DNA from: Syntrophus sp963665935
Lineage (GTDB): Bacteria; Desulfobacterota; Syntrophia; Syntrophales; Syntrophaceae
NCBI GenBank assembly: GCA_963665935.1
Contig: OY762510.1
Span: 2,046,001-2,110,000, forward strand
DNA: 64,000 nucleotides
Direction of reading: 5' to 3'
Each line of letters starts with the position of its first letter. Positions within the stretch are counted from its first letter, which is position 1. Positions 42,660 through 51,318 of the stretch are shown piece after piece. Position numbers and translations under genes: made by a program. The notes below the pieces were generated by a model. That model made no database searches. It worked only from the letters and a program-made list of their open reading frames with translations, and was not told where the DNA came from.

Positions 42660-43241
42660 ATGCACGTGAAGAATATCTGTTTGATGATTTTATTGTTGTT
42701 CGCAGTTCTGTTGACTCGCTCCAGAGTCCATGCCGCAGATAACCGTCTTTTTCCTGTGAATGGAGGAGAATCTTATGTGTATACAGTCAAGAACTCTTTG
42801 GGAAAGACCTGGACGATGAAGACCTATGTGAGTGGTGCCGTAGCAATGCCGATTATCTCCAAGGCATATAATATCTTTGACGTTTTGGAAGGAACCAGTT
42901 CCAAATTCAAAGTCGTAAGATCAACGACCACAGCGGTTTACAACTACGACGGCTTCGGAAAGGAATACGTGGAGTGGAAAAATGCTCCCGTTAACACTAT
43001 ATGGACATATACGACAGCGAAAGGCTGGACCGTAGAGGCGAAAATTGAAGCCATTGAAACGATCACCGTCCCAGCTGGTACTTTCACCGGATGCCTAAAA
43101 ACTCATAAGAGGTGCACAAACTGCCAAGGAACTACTGAGTGGTATGAATGGATAAAGCCCAAGTTCATGCTGGTCAAGTTGGTCGACTATTCGGATGAAA
43201 ATCCACCAGTCACCACAGTACTGAAGAGTTTTACCCCGTAG
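42660..43241 (+). CDS. exported protein of unknown function
   Basis: ATG 42660 is preceded by AAGGAG with about 8 bases spacing. An in-frame ATG 18 bases upstream has no ribosome-binding site. The 193-residue product has a signal peptide (ICLMILLLFAVLLTRSRVHA), and a beta-rich mature part with ETITVPAGTFTGCLKTHK, RCTNCQGTTEWYEWIKPKF and MLVKLVDY. The pattern of PAGTF...C...WYxPxxGL is shared by many exported proteins of unknown role. It lies between the two copies of the dispersed repeat. Confidence 0.65.
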   Translation: MHVKNICLMILLLFAVLLTRSRVHAADNRLFPVNGGESYVYTVKNSLGKTWTMKTYVSGAVAMPIISKAYNIFDVLEGTSSKFKVVRSTTTAVYNYDGFGKEYVEWKNAPVNTIWTYTTAKGWTVEAKIEAIETITVPAGTFTGCLKTHKRCTNCQGTTEWYEWIKPKFMLVKLVDYSDENPPVTTVLKSFTP

Positions 43242-43302
43242 AACGATAGTGGCTGATTTCTGGGGGATGTAAGCAATAAAGAGCTGACTTTTCCTGAACA
43301 AG

Positions 43303-43387
43303 CCTTGAGCTGACAGTGGTTCGATACATCCCTCAGAAAGACGATAGGGGTACGATAAATTCCCCGGGTTTTCTGTGTGATGTGGAT
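43303..43387. repeat. dispersed repeat, copy 2
   Basis: This copy is an uninterrupted block corresponding to both halves of the repeat at 42392-42575. It begins CCTTGAGCTGACAGTGGTTC and ends GTGTGATGTGGAT. The two copies flank the exported-protein gene at 42660. Confidence 0.6.
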
Positions 43388-43450
43388 AGAGGGGGGATGA
43401 TCACGAAAATCGGGAAAAGCGAAGTCGGATATTGATTGTTAGCGTGAGAT

Positions 43451-43894
43451 ATGACTGAAGAGCATAGAATACGAGAACTGGCTGAGCGATTTAGAGAAGC
43501 CATCCTCAACTGCGACAGGAACGAGTTACCTCTTTCGCTGGCTGACTTTCCTTCTGGTAGTTGCGCTGATGCCTCGATCCTATTAGGTACGTATTTCAAA
43601 GACCACGGCATAGACGGGTTCGTTCTGATCAAAGGGAGGAGGGATGAAGATTCTTTACTTGAAACGCACTATTGGCTTGAAAAGGGTAACACGCTCGTCG
43701 ATATCACAGCCGATCAATTCGAAGATGTGAACGGTCAAATTGTTATTACCCGGACTGATTCCAATTGGTATAGCGGTTTTGAAAAGTTTTTGCAGCATGA
43801 GGCAGATTATCACGTCATTGCCGCCAAAGATGTTAGGGTGCATCTTGAAGCTGTTTATGACTACATTCTCGAAACGGATAAGCATGGGCACTAA
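43451..43894 (+). CDS. small protein with papain-like Cys-His-Asp pattern
   Basis: The 147-residue protein has three conserved-looking segments: FPSGSCADASILLGTYF (Cys at a helix start), LLETHYWLEKGN (His) and TLVDITADQFEDV (Asp). Spacing and residue types fit a papain-like or transglutaminase-like cysteine hydrolase fold with a Cys-His-Asp triad. No signal peptide is present. It lies among accessory genes (HEPN-like, Trypco2-like). The family is not recognised with certainty. Confidence 0.5.
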   Translation: MTEEHRIRELAERFREAILNCDRNELPLSLADFPSGSCADASILLGTYFKDHGIDGFVLIKGRRDEDSLLETHYWLEKGNTLVDITADQFEDVNGQIVITRTDSNWYSGFEKFLQHEADYHVIAAKDVRVHLEAVYDYILETDKHGH

Positions 43895-43973
43895 CAAGAA
43901 GGGTGCGCACTGAATCGGTGGAAAATGGTGTTCTGCCTACCAGTGAGGTCGGTGATATGCGCTTGGATGATAT

Positions 43974-44696
43974 ATGAAGATACCAATTGTATGTGGGAAG
44001 TGTTTAGCGGAGAATGGTAAACCATCCGATGCCCTTGCCTTAATTGAGTTCCGTGATGATGGAAGATATGAGTTCACATGTGATAACGGTCACCGAACTA
44101 CCACGATATTGCAGCAACAAAAATTTGAGATTCTATTTGATGTTGGTGCCCATGCAATTCTTGACGGTTACTACAGAGAAGCAGTTTCTTCCTTTACCTC
44201 CAGTTTGGAGCTGTTTTACGTGTTTTTCGTCAGAGTGGTACTACTAAACAAGGGAACGGACCTGCCAAGTCTGGAGACGGCTTGGAAACACATATCGAGG
44301 CAGTCCGAAAGACAATTGGGGGCCTTTGTGATTACATATCTGTCTGAATTCGGCCGCTCTCCAAGCGTATTGAACAATGATAAGGTTCGGTTCAGAAATG
44401 ACGTCATTCATCGAGGGAAAATCCCCAGTCGCCAACAAGCTATGGAGTATGGACAGGCCGTCCTCGATGTAATGAGACCACAGCTAATTCAGTTAAGGGA
44501 TAAATGCCCGGAAGGCGTAAAAGAGGCTACATTTCATCATCTGAGGTCATGCCGGACTGAGGAAGACCAAAGTAGGCAGCTTTCCACACTGAACATATCA
44601 ACAATCCCGGGTTGGTCAATCGGAGAAGGTCATGACGATCCTTCACTTGAGAAGGCATTGTCGGCTCTGAAGAACTGGAAAAGGCTAAGTGTATAA
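43974..44696 (+). CDS. zinc-ribbon + HEPN-like protein
   Basis: The 240-residue protein starts with a probable zinc-binding pair (CGKC at residues 7-10, and C..GH near residues 36-40, FTCDNGH). The central region is all-helical and contains VRFRNDVIHRGKIP, with an R-x4-H motif (RNDVIH), the active-site signature of HEPN ribonucleases and related RNA-binding domains. HEPN proteins are common in phage defence and toxin-antitoxin systems. No obvious antitoxin or partner gene is adjacent. Confidence 0.55.
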   Translation: MKIPIVCGKCLAENGKPSDALALIEFRDDGRYEFTCDNGHRTTTILQQQKFEILFDVGAHAILDGYYREAVSSFTSSLELFYVFFVRVVLLNKGTDLPSLETAWKHISRQSERQLGAFVITYLSEFGRSPSVLNNDKVRFRNDVIHRGKIPSRQQAMEYGQAVLDVMRPQLIQLRDKCPEGVKEATFHHLRSCRTEEDQSRQLSTLNISTIPGWSIGEGHDDPSLEKALSALKNWKRLSV

Positions 44697-44764
44697 CGAA
44701 TAAGGATTGAGACGAACTCCTATTTTGATCGTCTTGGTGTTCCCCTGCTCTCATAACCTCAACT

Positions 44765-44846
44765 TCTTGAACCGCTTGGTGCGGACCCGCATGCCGGGTG
44801 GTGTGGCAGGGGCGCGGCCTTTTATGACCGACCCCTATGCCGATTG
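44765..44846 (+). ncRNA. group II intron 3'-end remnant (domains V-VI)
   Basis: The sequence GAACCGCTTGGTGCGGACCC, then GCATGCCGGGTGGTGT (44769-44804), folds as ACC/GGT and TGCG/CGCA stems closed by the loop GACC with a two-base bulge, the layout of group II intron domain V of the GAACCGCC...GGTGGTGT type. A domain VI-like arm follows (AGGGG...CCCCTATG) and a CCGATT-type end at 44840-44845. No reverse transcriptase frame precedes it. It is therefore a 5'-truncated intron. Confidence 0.6.
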
Positions 44847-44872
44847 GTGCGCCCATGGTAGGCGCACGTAAA

Positions 44873-44904
44873 AAAGGCATGAAGGATAATTCCCTCATGC
44901 CTTT
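44873..44904 (-). terminator. intrinsic terminator
   Basis: AAAGGCATGA (44873-44882) and TCATGCCTTT (44895-44904) form a 10-bp stem. On the minus strand the stem is followed by a run of Ts, so it ends the transcript of the gene at 44934-45191. Confidence 0.75.
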
Positions 44905-44933
44905 CCCAAAACAGTAAGCTTGTATCGAAGAGA

Positions 44934-45191
44934 TTATTTTGCGGCGGGGGCGGCTTCAGCCGGTGCAGCCTTCTTCTCTTCAGCCGGTTTTGCGGCTTTC
45001 TTTGCAGCCTTCTTCTTGGAGACCTTCTTCTTTGCCGGGGCCTTCTTTACTTCTTTCTTTGCTGCTTCGGGTTTAGCGGTTTCAACCTTTGCCGGTTCTT
45101 CCTTTACGGGCGCGGCAGCCTTCTCAGCTGCAAATGCCGATGAACAGAACAGAAAAACCAAACCGACTACATAAACCATTACCTTCTTCAT
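44934..45191 (-). CDS. exported Lys/Ala/Pro-rich protein
   Basis: The 85-residue product has a signal peptide (MKKVMVYVVGLVFLFCSSAF) and then a repetitive mature region made almost wholly of Lys, Ala, Glu and Pro (KKAPAKKKVSKKKAAKKAAK), similar in composition to histone-H1-like tails. It is probably unstructured in the periplasm. AGGAGA precedes the start. No domain is seen. Confidence 0.6.
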   Translation of the reverse strand: MKKVMVYVVGLVFLFCSSAFAAEKAAAPVKEEPAKVETAKPEAAKKEVKKAPAKKKVSKKKAAKKAAKPAEEKKAAPAEAAPAAK

Positions 45192-45272
45192 AATTCTTCT
45201 CCTTTTTTACTTTTTAATTTTCCATCTCCTAATGGAGTGGTGTTCTTATCCATGATCATTCATGGAATAAAC

Positions 45273-45686
45273 TCATTTGGCTGGGACCGATTCCTCTGTG
45301 GGCGGAATATTCGGTTCCGCTTTTTCTTTAGGCTGCACAATCTTTTTGATTGGTTTCGGTCCTTGTTTCGTAATCCTTGTCACGATGTTCTTCTCATCCT
45401 GCGAAATGTACCAGACCATAACCTTTTCACCGACCGTGAACTTCGTTAAAGGTTTTTCCAATAAAAATTCGACGGTTTCAACACTTCCTTTAATGGTGCG
45501 CTCAATTTTCAGCGTGGAATCCGTAATATCAACGATCTTTCCCGTTGCCTTCATCTTTACAACTTTAACGGTCGTTGCCTTGGCCGGTTCAGATTTTAGA
45601 GGTACTTTGACTACCTGATCACCAGCAGAAGCCAATGTCCATAAAACAAGGGTTATCACGATTATACATACACTTAATCGCTTCAT
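45273..45686 (-). CDS. exported DUF5666-like protein
   Basis: The 137-residue protein has a signal peptide (residues about 1-21) and a middle segment of alternating beta-type sequence (ATGKIVDITDSTLKIERTIK, FTVGEKVMVWYISQDEKNIV) that resembles OB-fold DUF5666-like modules, then a Lys/Pro-rich tail (KPIKKIVQPKEKAEPN). It is monocistronic and on the same strand as the neighbouring Lys-rich exported protein, 81 bp away. Confidence 0.6.
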   Translation of the reverse strand: MKRLSVCIIVITLVLWTLASAGDQVVKVPLKSEPAKATTVKVVKMKATGKIVDITDSTLKIERTIKGSVETVEFLLEKPLTKFTVGEKVMVWYISQDEKNIVTRITKQGPKPIKKIVQPKEKAEPNIPPTEESVPAK

Positions 45687-45955
45687 CTCTGATGATCTCC
45701 GTGATTGATTTTAATACCCTATAAGCATTGGGTATGCCATGTTTAAAAGTGTCTAGTCTGCCAATGATAACTTGTTATAATCACATGGGTAATAAATATT
45801 TAGGGGCCGAAGATTTATTGCAGAAACGGTGGGGAATTGGGATTTTTCTCCTCATCACCTGAGGAATAATTAACCAGTACAGTAATATTTCTGTGTCCAT
45901 TTTCAAATGATGCAGAACAAACATACTTTTTTTCTGCCCGGCCTGTAAGGGGGTA

Positions 45956-46554
45956 TTGAGTGCTAAAGAGAAAGTAGCTCGTTCATCATTCATGGAATTT
46001 AGCAAGGCAAATTCAATTGCAGCATTATTTACCTTCCTTTTATTCACTCTAGCACTATCCCTGCCTTCCTATGCAGTCATCGGAACAGTTAAAGGCGCCG
46101 TTTCAAAAGTATCTGATGACGATACTCTGCATGTGATAACCGAAAAAGGCAAATATCTGAAAATCAAATTGTATGGCTGTGATGCTCCTGAAATTGAAAA
46201 AAGAAACAAGCAGACCGGCCAGATAACAATCCTCGGCCAACCCTATAGCGAAGAAGCGAAGCAGGCATTAAAAAAAACAAGATCTATAAGAAAAAGGTTC
46301 GTCTGGATATCATTGACATTGACCGTTACCATTGGATGGCATCATTGATCTGGCTTAAAAAGCGATGCATTAACTTGGAGATGATCAGAGAAGGCTATGC
46401 AGAAGCCTATTGGGAACGCCTGAGGCAACCCTACTATGCAGAATTCAGCTATGCCCATCAGCAGGCAAAATTTAGGAAAAAAGGTATCTGGGGCCTGAGC
46501 AATTACGAAAGGCCGAGTGAATTCAGAAAAAGGATGAGGTTGCGGAGAAATTGA
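45956..46554 (+). pseudogene. exported thermonuclease-like (SNase) gene with frameshift
   Basis: The first frame starts at TTG 45956 after AGGGGG (an in-frame ATG 36 bases on lacks a ribosome-binding site). It encodes a signal peptide, then VSDDDTLHVITEKGKYLKI, LYGCDAPEIEKR and PYSEEAKQALKK. The second frame continues KIYKKKVRLDIIDIDRYHWM, ending NLEMIREGYAEAYW and GIWGLSNYERPSEF. The break is in the run of eight As (tta aaa aaa a). One more A would restore a full SNase. Sequence error, phase variation or transcriptional slippage remain open. Confidence 0.75.
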
Positions 46555-47234
46555 AAAAGTCTGGTGGCATGTTAACTGGAGATCAAGAAATGAATATATG
46601 TAGATTCTCCTGGAAGGGATTCTTAGGAATTTCAGGATAAGGATATAGGGATATAAAAGGAACAAGATCCAATAAAGTTCAGCAAAATTAAATTATAAGC
46701 TAACAATCATTCATATTCACCCCTTCGGTAACATTCAATTTGAGGCCATTATGGTTGGGACTGGTGCTTGACAAAACTCGTAAGGTATTACATATTAAAT
46801 TTAAATTTATCTGTCAGTAAATCGCCATCGTGATCTCCTTTTTGATGTTCTTGACCCCATCCAATTACCAAAAAAACTGTATATAACGCTAATTTAACTT
46901 ACAATTTATCCCCAAATAAATCCGCCTCAATGATTCCTTTTCACGTTGGGGATAGTATTCATGGAAAGAGGTTAACAAGAGTGCTGCCGCCAAGGCTTTG
47001 GGGAAAAAATCTCATCGGAGGTTTTTGTGTTCCGGGTAGTGCATTCAATGACCATTGCCGGCTTCAAACACAATTATAAGTTCCTGTGGACTCTAATGAC
47101 GCTCGGGTGAAAAAACCTTATCCCTTGCCTTAGTCAACCATCAACTGGGAAAGGAGGTGGTAGCTATCAGGAGAATCAAGAGTCATAAGAACTGTTTCAA
47201 TCAACCGTTCAACTTAGAACGCAGGAGGAATCGT
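46555..47234. other. AT-rich intergenic stretch
   Basis: No gene is supported here. A possible promoter is TTGACA at 46768-46773 with CATATT at 46791-46796 (17-base spacer). AAAGGAGG at 47152-47158 is followed by a short frame that merges with the exported-protein gene, but the better start for that gene is 47235. Confidence 0.4.
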
Positions 47235-47744
47235 ATGAAAACTTCCATGAATATCAAAACAATTGTCAGCATATGCCTATTCATTGCCGTGGTTGGAATT
47301 TCCTCAACAGCCCCGGCTGCAGAGTGGATGTTTTCGCAGGGAAATGTCTCTGAAATTGAATATCTCACCAACTGTAGTTCTTACTACTACAAGGGATGGG
47401 GACTGGATCTTAACCTTAAATCCGGAAGCTCCAATTGGATTCATATGACCGTGCCCACGCCATATGGATCAACTGTCGGATATGGAGCAAAGACTATCCG
47501 GTTAAAAATTTACACGGGTAGCGCAGATGCATGGATTTCCGATGTTCATGTTTACAATGGAAATAGCAAGGTACATGAGTTTACAGGTTTGACCTACAGC
47601 AATGGATGGAAAGACTTTGGACTTACCATGCCGTCAAAGATCAATTTTAATAAAGGGATGGGAATCTCCATCTGCATCAAAGCCGGGGTGGAAATGATGA
47701 GCCACCGTTTCATTTTCTCCAGTGCCGGGGCTTACTTCTATTGA
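47235..47744 (+). CDS. exported DUF6623-like beta protein
   Basis: ATG 47235 follows AGGAGG by 6 bases. The 169-residue product has a signal peptide (residues about 1-29, ending TAPAA), and a beta-rich mature part with GWGLDLNLKSGSSNWIHMTV, PTPYGSTVGYG, DVHVYNGNSKVHEF and GMGISICIKAGVE. This looks like the DUF6623 group of Gly-rich exported proteins. No neighbour suggests a function. Confidence 0.6.
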   Translation: MKTSMNIKTIVSICLFIAVVGISSTAPAAEWMFSQGNVSEIEYLTNCSSYYYKGWGLDLNLKSGSSNWIHMTVPTPYGSTVGYGAKTIRLKIYTGSADAWISDVHVYNGNSKVHEFTGLTYSNGWKDFGLTMPSKINFNKGMGISICIKAGVEMMSHRFIFSSAGAYFY

Positions 47745-48044
47745 TCTACGCTGCGCATAGATGGGCAAGTGTAAAATTGAATAGGCGGAAGGGACATCCC
47801 TTGAGGTAATTTTCGCTTGATGTATTAATAAACAAACTCATCTAGTTTTCCCTATGAGTTTTCAGATCGGCCATTGCGAGGTGGTTACCATTGTCAAGAA
47901 AGTAGTTACCTCCAGTCATTCCCCTGCAGCCCGTAGGGGGAGGGGAATGACTGGGGACAATACGCCCCTTTCTGGTTTGATTCGGAACGGGAAGATGACG
48001 GCCGTTAAAAGGTTTATCGAGTTGTATCCCGAGAATGATGAGAG

Positions 48045-48300
48045 ATGGTCGGATCCATGGAAGCCCAATTCATATCGGTGTTGCTGTATCCGGCACCGAT
48101 CCACTTGCAGTTGACCGGGTGGCATGTGAAGCTATGGGGGGTGGATTTCGATAAAGTCGGATATCTCAAGTATGTTCAGACAAAGGCCTGGGTGAGAAGG
48201 ACCCGGAGAGGATAGACTTACTTGGGCATTCCGTCAGGGAATGTATCAGGCCCTTCAGATTACATAGAACAGTGAAAGAACAATACCGATGGAGCGACTC
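48045..48300 (+). pseudogene. DUF362 protein, C-terminal remnant
   Basis: Frame-broken text gives IHIGVAVSGTDPLAVDRVAC, EAMGVDFDKVGYLKY, then GLGEKDPERIDLLG and RECIRPFRLHRTVKEQY in alternating frames. These match the end of DUF362/ferredoxin-associated proteins. At least two frameshifts separate the blocks and no N-terminal part is present upstream. It is a decayed gene. Confidence 0.6.
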
Positions 48301-48349
48301 TTCCTAGAATAGTGGCTCCTGGAATACTCCGACTATTTCTTGATCTCTG

Positions 48350-50389
48350 TCAGCAAATGAAAAGTGCGTCAAGGGCCACGATTCCCTTCTCGTAGACGCG
48401 CACCGGGTTAAGGTCGATTTCTCGAATCTCAGGGTGCGCAGATATCAGTTGGCCGATTTTTACGATCGCCTCGGCGGCACTGTCCACATCTGCTCGCGGG
48501 GATCCCCGCCAACCCTCCAAAAGCCGCCTGCCTTTCAGTTCCAAAAGCATGGCTTTTGCCTCTTCCACACTCAGCGGCGCAAGCCTGATGCTCGTATCAC
48601 CCATGGCCTCGGCGGCGATGCCGCCCATTCCCACCATCACAGACGGCCCGAAGCTCGGGTCGTTTTTGGCCCCAAGAAGAATCTCCACACCGCTTCCGGC
48701 CATTTCTTCAATCAGATATTGCCTCCGGTTCCCTCCTGTCTTCTGGATGTTGTCGATGCGCTGCAGGGCCTGCAACAGCTCATCCTCATTGGAGATGTTC
48801 AACTGCACACCCCCAACTTCGGTCTTATGGGGAATGGCGCTGTCCATAACCTTGACGACGCAGGGCTTTCTCAGATTTCTAAAGGCCCTCAGTGCCTCCT
48901 CATGGTCCGCGCAAACGGCCCTTGCCGGTGTGGGGATGCCGATCCGCTCGAGAATATCCTTGGCCTCGCCCTCATTGAAGGTCTTGTTTTCAAAGGGGGG
49001 CTCCTCTTTGAAAAGGTCCACGACTTCGCCGGGATGGCGGCAGGCGGCTTTTGCATCATGGACCAGGGCTGCTACCGCCCTGGCAGCACTGTTGGGAGAG
49101 GTAAAGGCGGGAATCCCCATCCGCTCAAGGGCTTCGACGGTGCCCGCCACGGCATCAGGAAATCCTGCCGTTACGAAGAGCACCGGTTTTCGGGTTTTGC
49201 CTTTGACTCTTTCAAAAAGCGAGACCGGATCAATCACGGCAGGCTCGTGAATGGCGAAAATCATCAGCATATCGATAACGGGATCATCAGCCATAGCCTG
49301 AAAAACCTCCGGGAAGGAGGGCCCCGGCCGGGTCGTGTCCACAGGGTTCTTGATATAGCTCATGGGCAGGAGTTCCCGGACTTTCTCGACAGTGGTTTTC
49401 CCCAACTCGGGTAAAACAACACCCCGGCTCCGCAGGTAATCGGTCATGATCATGCTGGGACCGGCCTGTCCGGTAAGCAATCCCACTCCGGGCTCATCCT
49501 TCGGTTCAAGCCGGATCTGAGAGAATACGGCAGCGGCATCGATGAGTTCGTCCACCGTCTCAACAACGACTGCCCCGGCCTGGGAAAGGGCGGCACATTT
49601 CAAGGCATAGGAGCCCATCAAGTTCCCCGTATGTGAAGCCGCAAATTCAGCCACATCCCCCTTTCCCACGGTGAGGACCACCACCGGCTTCTGCTTCACC
49701 GCTTTTCGAACAACCTCATAAAGCCTGCGCCCATTGGCAATCCCTTCAAAATAGAGAAGGATGACCTTAGTCCCGGAATGCTGAGCCAGATAATCCACCG
49801 CATCAGCGGGATCCACATCGGCTCCGTTTCCCGTTCCTGTAGCAATGCTCAGCTCCAGCTTCCGGGCATGAAGAAGTGAGGCAATCGTAAAGGTCATAGC
49901 CCCGCTCTGCGAAATCAGGCCGATGCCGCCCCGCTTTATTTCCATGATCCAGGGTGTGAAGTTGGCGGATACGGCGGCGTGAAAGTTGGCATACCCGGCT
50001 GTATTCGGCCCGAGCAGGCGCATCCCGTAGGTTCTGCAGGCGGCAATGAGGCGTTCCTGCAGTTGTTTACCTGCTTCTCCGGATTCCGCAAAACCGCCAC
50101 TGATGATCATTACCGATGCCGCGCCCGCTCGCCCGGCTTCCTCAACGGCGTCAGGGCAGGCCGCGGCAGGAATGGTCAGCAGGACGAGGTCGATTTTTTC
50201 GGGAATAGCAGCGATATTGGAATAGGTCTTGAACCCGAGAATGGCGTCCACCTTGGGATTTACCGGGTAGAGCCTGCCGGGAAAATCCTTGAGGGAGAAG
50301 ACCACCTGATAGCCGGCCTTGTATTCATCCAGGGAAGCACCGATCACCGCAATGGACTTGGGATTGAAGAGTGGTTCCAAAGCATGCAT
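48350..50389 (-). CDS. ADP-forming acetyl-/acyl-CoA synthetase (alpha-beta fusion)
   Basis: The start I prefer is ATG 50389 (MHALEPLFNPKSIAVIGAS); an ATG 75 bases upstream is also in frame. The 679-residue product has, in order, a CoA-binding domain (residues 1-130), succinyl-CoA-ligase-like domains with the phosphohistidine segment AASHTGNLMGS, and a C-terminal ATP-grasp domain (ERIGIPTPARA, VVKVMDSAIPHKTEVGG). It makes ATP from ADP and phosphate with release of acid from acyl-CoA. This fits fermentative or syntrophic energy saving. Confidence 0.9.
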   Translation of the reverse strand: MHALEPLFNPKSIAVIGASLDEYKAGYQVVFSLKDFPGRLYPVNPKVDAILGFKTYSNIAAIPEKIDLVLLTIPAAACPDAVEEAGRAGAASVMIISGGFAESGEAGKQLQERLIAACRTYGMRLLGPNTAGYANFHAAVSANFTPWIMEIKRGGIGLISQSGAMTFTIASLLHARKLELSIATGTGNGADVDPADAVDYLAQHSGTKVILLYFEGIANGRRLYEVVRKAVKQKPVVVLTVGKGDVAEFAASHTGNLMGSYALKCAALSQAGAVVVETVDELIDAAAVFSQIRLEPKDEPGVGLLTGQAGPSMIMTDYLRSRGVVLPELGKTTVEKVRELLPMSYIKNPVDTTRPGPSFPEVFQAMADDPVIDMLMIFAIHEPAVIDPVSLFERVKGKTRKPVLFVTAGFPDAVAGTVEALERMGIPAFTSPNSAARAVAALVHDAKAACRHPGEVVDLFKEEPPFENKTFNEGEAKDILERIGIPTPARAVCADHEEALRAFRNLRKPCVVKVMDSAIPHKTEVGGVQLNISNEDELLQALQRIDNIQKTGGNRRQYLIEEMAGSGVEILLGAKNDPSFGPSVMVGMGGIAAEAMGDTSIRLAPLSVEEAKAMLLELKGRRLLEGWRGSPRADVDSAAEAIVKIGQLISAHPEIREIDLNPVRVYEKGIVALDALFIC

Positions 50390-50558
50390 GATTTCACCAT
50401 GATCTCTTGTATTTTGATACTGGAATATCCGGAAGAGATGAAAACTGCAAGACATCTTTTCCACTATCCGTTATATTATTACCCTAAAATCCTAAGTCCC
50501 TTTTTTTGACAACGCAAAGGCAGTTCCTGTCCATATGCCTCTATTATGATGAACTATT

Positions 50559-51170
50559 ATGTGTGAAGATGGAAACATTCTCATTATCCCCTTTGGTGAA
50601 ATCAGCCCAGGCGTTCTCGATCATATTGCCCATGTCTTACAGGCCACCTATTCCTGCAAAGCCCTGCCGGGTAAGCCGCTGTCCGTGCAACATGATACTT
50701 ACAATGTCAAGAAACATATTCTCATCACAGGCGTTCCGGGCATCGGCAAGACAACGCTCATCAGGAAACTTTCCCTGGAGTTGAAAAATTTCCACCCTGC
50801 CGGTTTTTATACGGCGGAAATAAGGGAGGAAGGCATCCGGAAAGGATTTGAACTTGTCGGCCTTGCTGGAAGAAGGGGGCTTCTTTCCCATGTCGACATA
50901 AAAAGTCCTTACAGGGTTGGGAAATACGGGGTTGATATTCAAGGCCTGGAAAACTTTCTTGACACCGCTCTTTTAATGTCTCCTGCGTCCCGATTCATGA
51001 TTGTGGATGAGATCGGGAAGATGGAGTGTCTGTCCGGTAAATTCAGAAATTTCATTCGAGAAATTCTTGATTCCGAAAAAATCCTTGTTGCCACCATTGC
51101 TCTCAAAGGAACTGGTTTTATCGAAGAGGTTAAGGAGAGGACTGATGTGGATCTCTATGAAATTACGTGA
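50559..51170 (+). CDS. archaemetzincin N-terminus fused to THEP1-type NTPase
   Basis: Residues 1-50 (ILIIPFGEISPGVLDHIAHV, ALPGKPLSVQHDTYN) match the N-terminal part of archaemetzincin, but the zinc-binding part of that protease is missing. From residue about 51 the sequence is a THEP1-type nucleoside-triphosphatase: ILITGVPGIGKTTLIRKL (Walker A), GFYTAEIREEG and FMIVDEIGKMEC (Walker B). It seems to be a deletion fusion. There is no THEP1 start codon nearby. A TGA at 51168-51170 is followed in frame by DNRDLLPAEILARIV (to 51245), the usual THEP1 tail, so the C-terminus is cut as well. Confidence 0.7.
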   Translation: MCEDGNILIIPFGEISPGVLDHIAHVLQATYSCKALPGKPLSVQHDTYNVKKHILITGVPGIGKTTLIRKLSLELKNFHPAGFYTAEIREEGIRKGFELVGLAGRRGLLSHVDIKSPYRVGKYGVDIQGLENFLDTALLMSPASRFMIVDEIGKMECLSGKFRNFIREILDSEKILVATIALKGTGFIEEVKERTDVDLYEIT

Positions 51171-51318
51171 GACAACAGGGATTTACTGCCTGCGGAAATA
51201 TTGGCCCGAATTGTCCATACAAAAAGCAGGGATCACAAAGTCTGAGTTGTTAGAATATGGACCAAAAGCGTTTGCCTTAGGGTAATGAAAACCACCGATA
51301 CTTTGAGAGGAACACTCA

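Noticed and set aside
51168..51170. Second selenocysteine codon (TGA in THEP1)
   Set aside because: THEP1 has no Cys at this place; the residue is probably Arg, so a CGA-to-TGA nonsense mutation is more likely.
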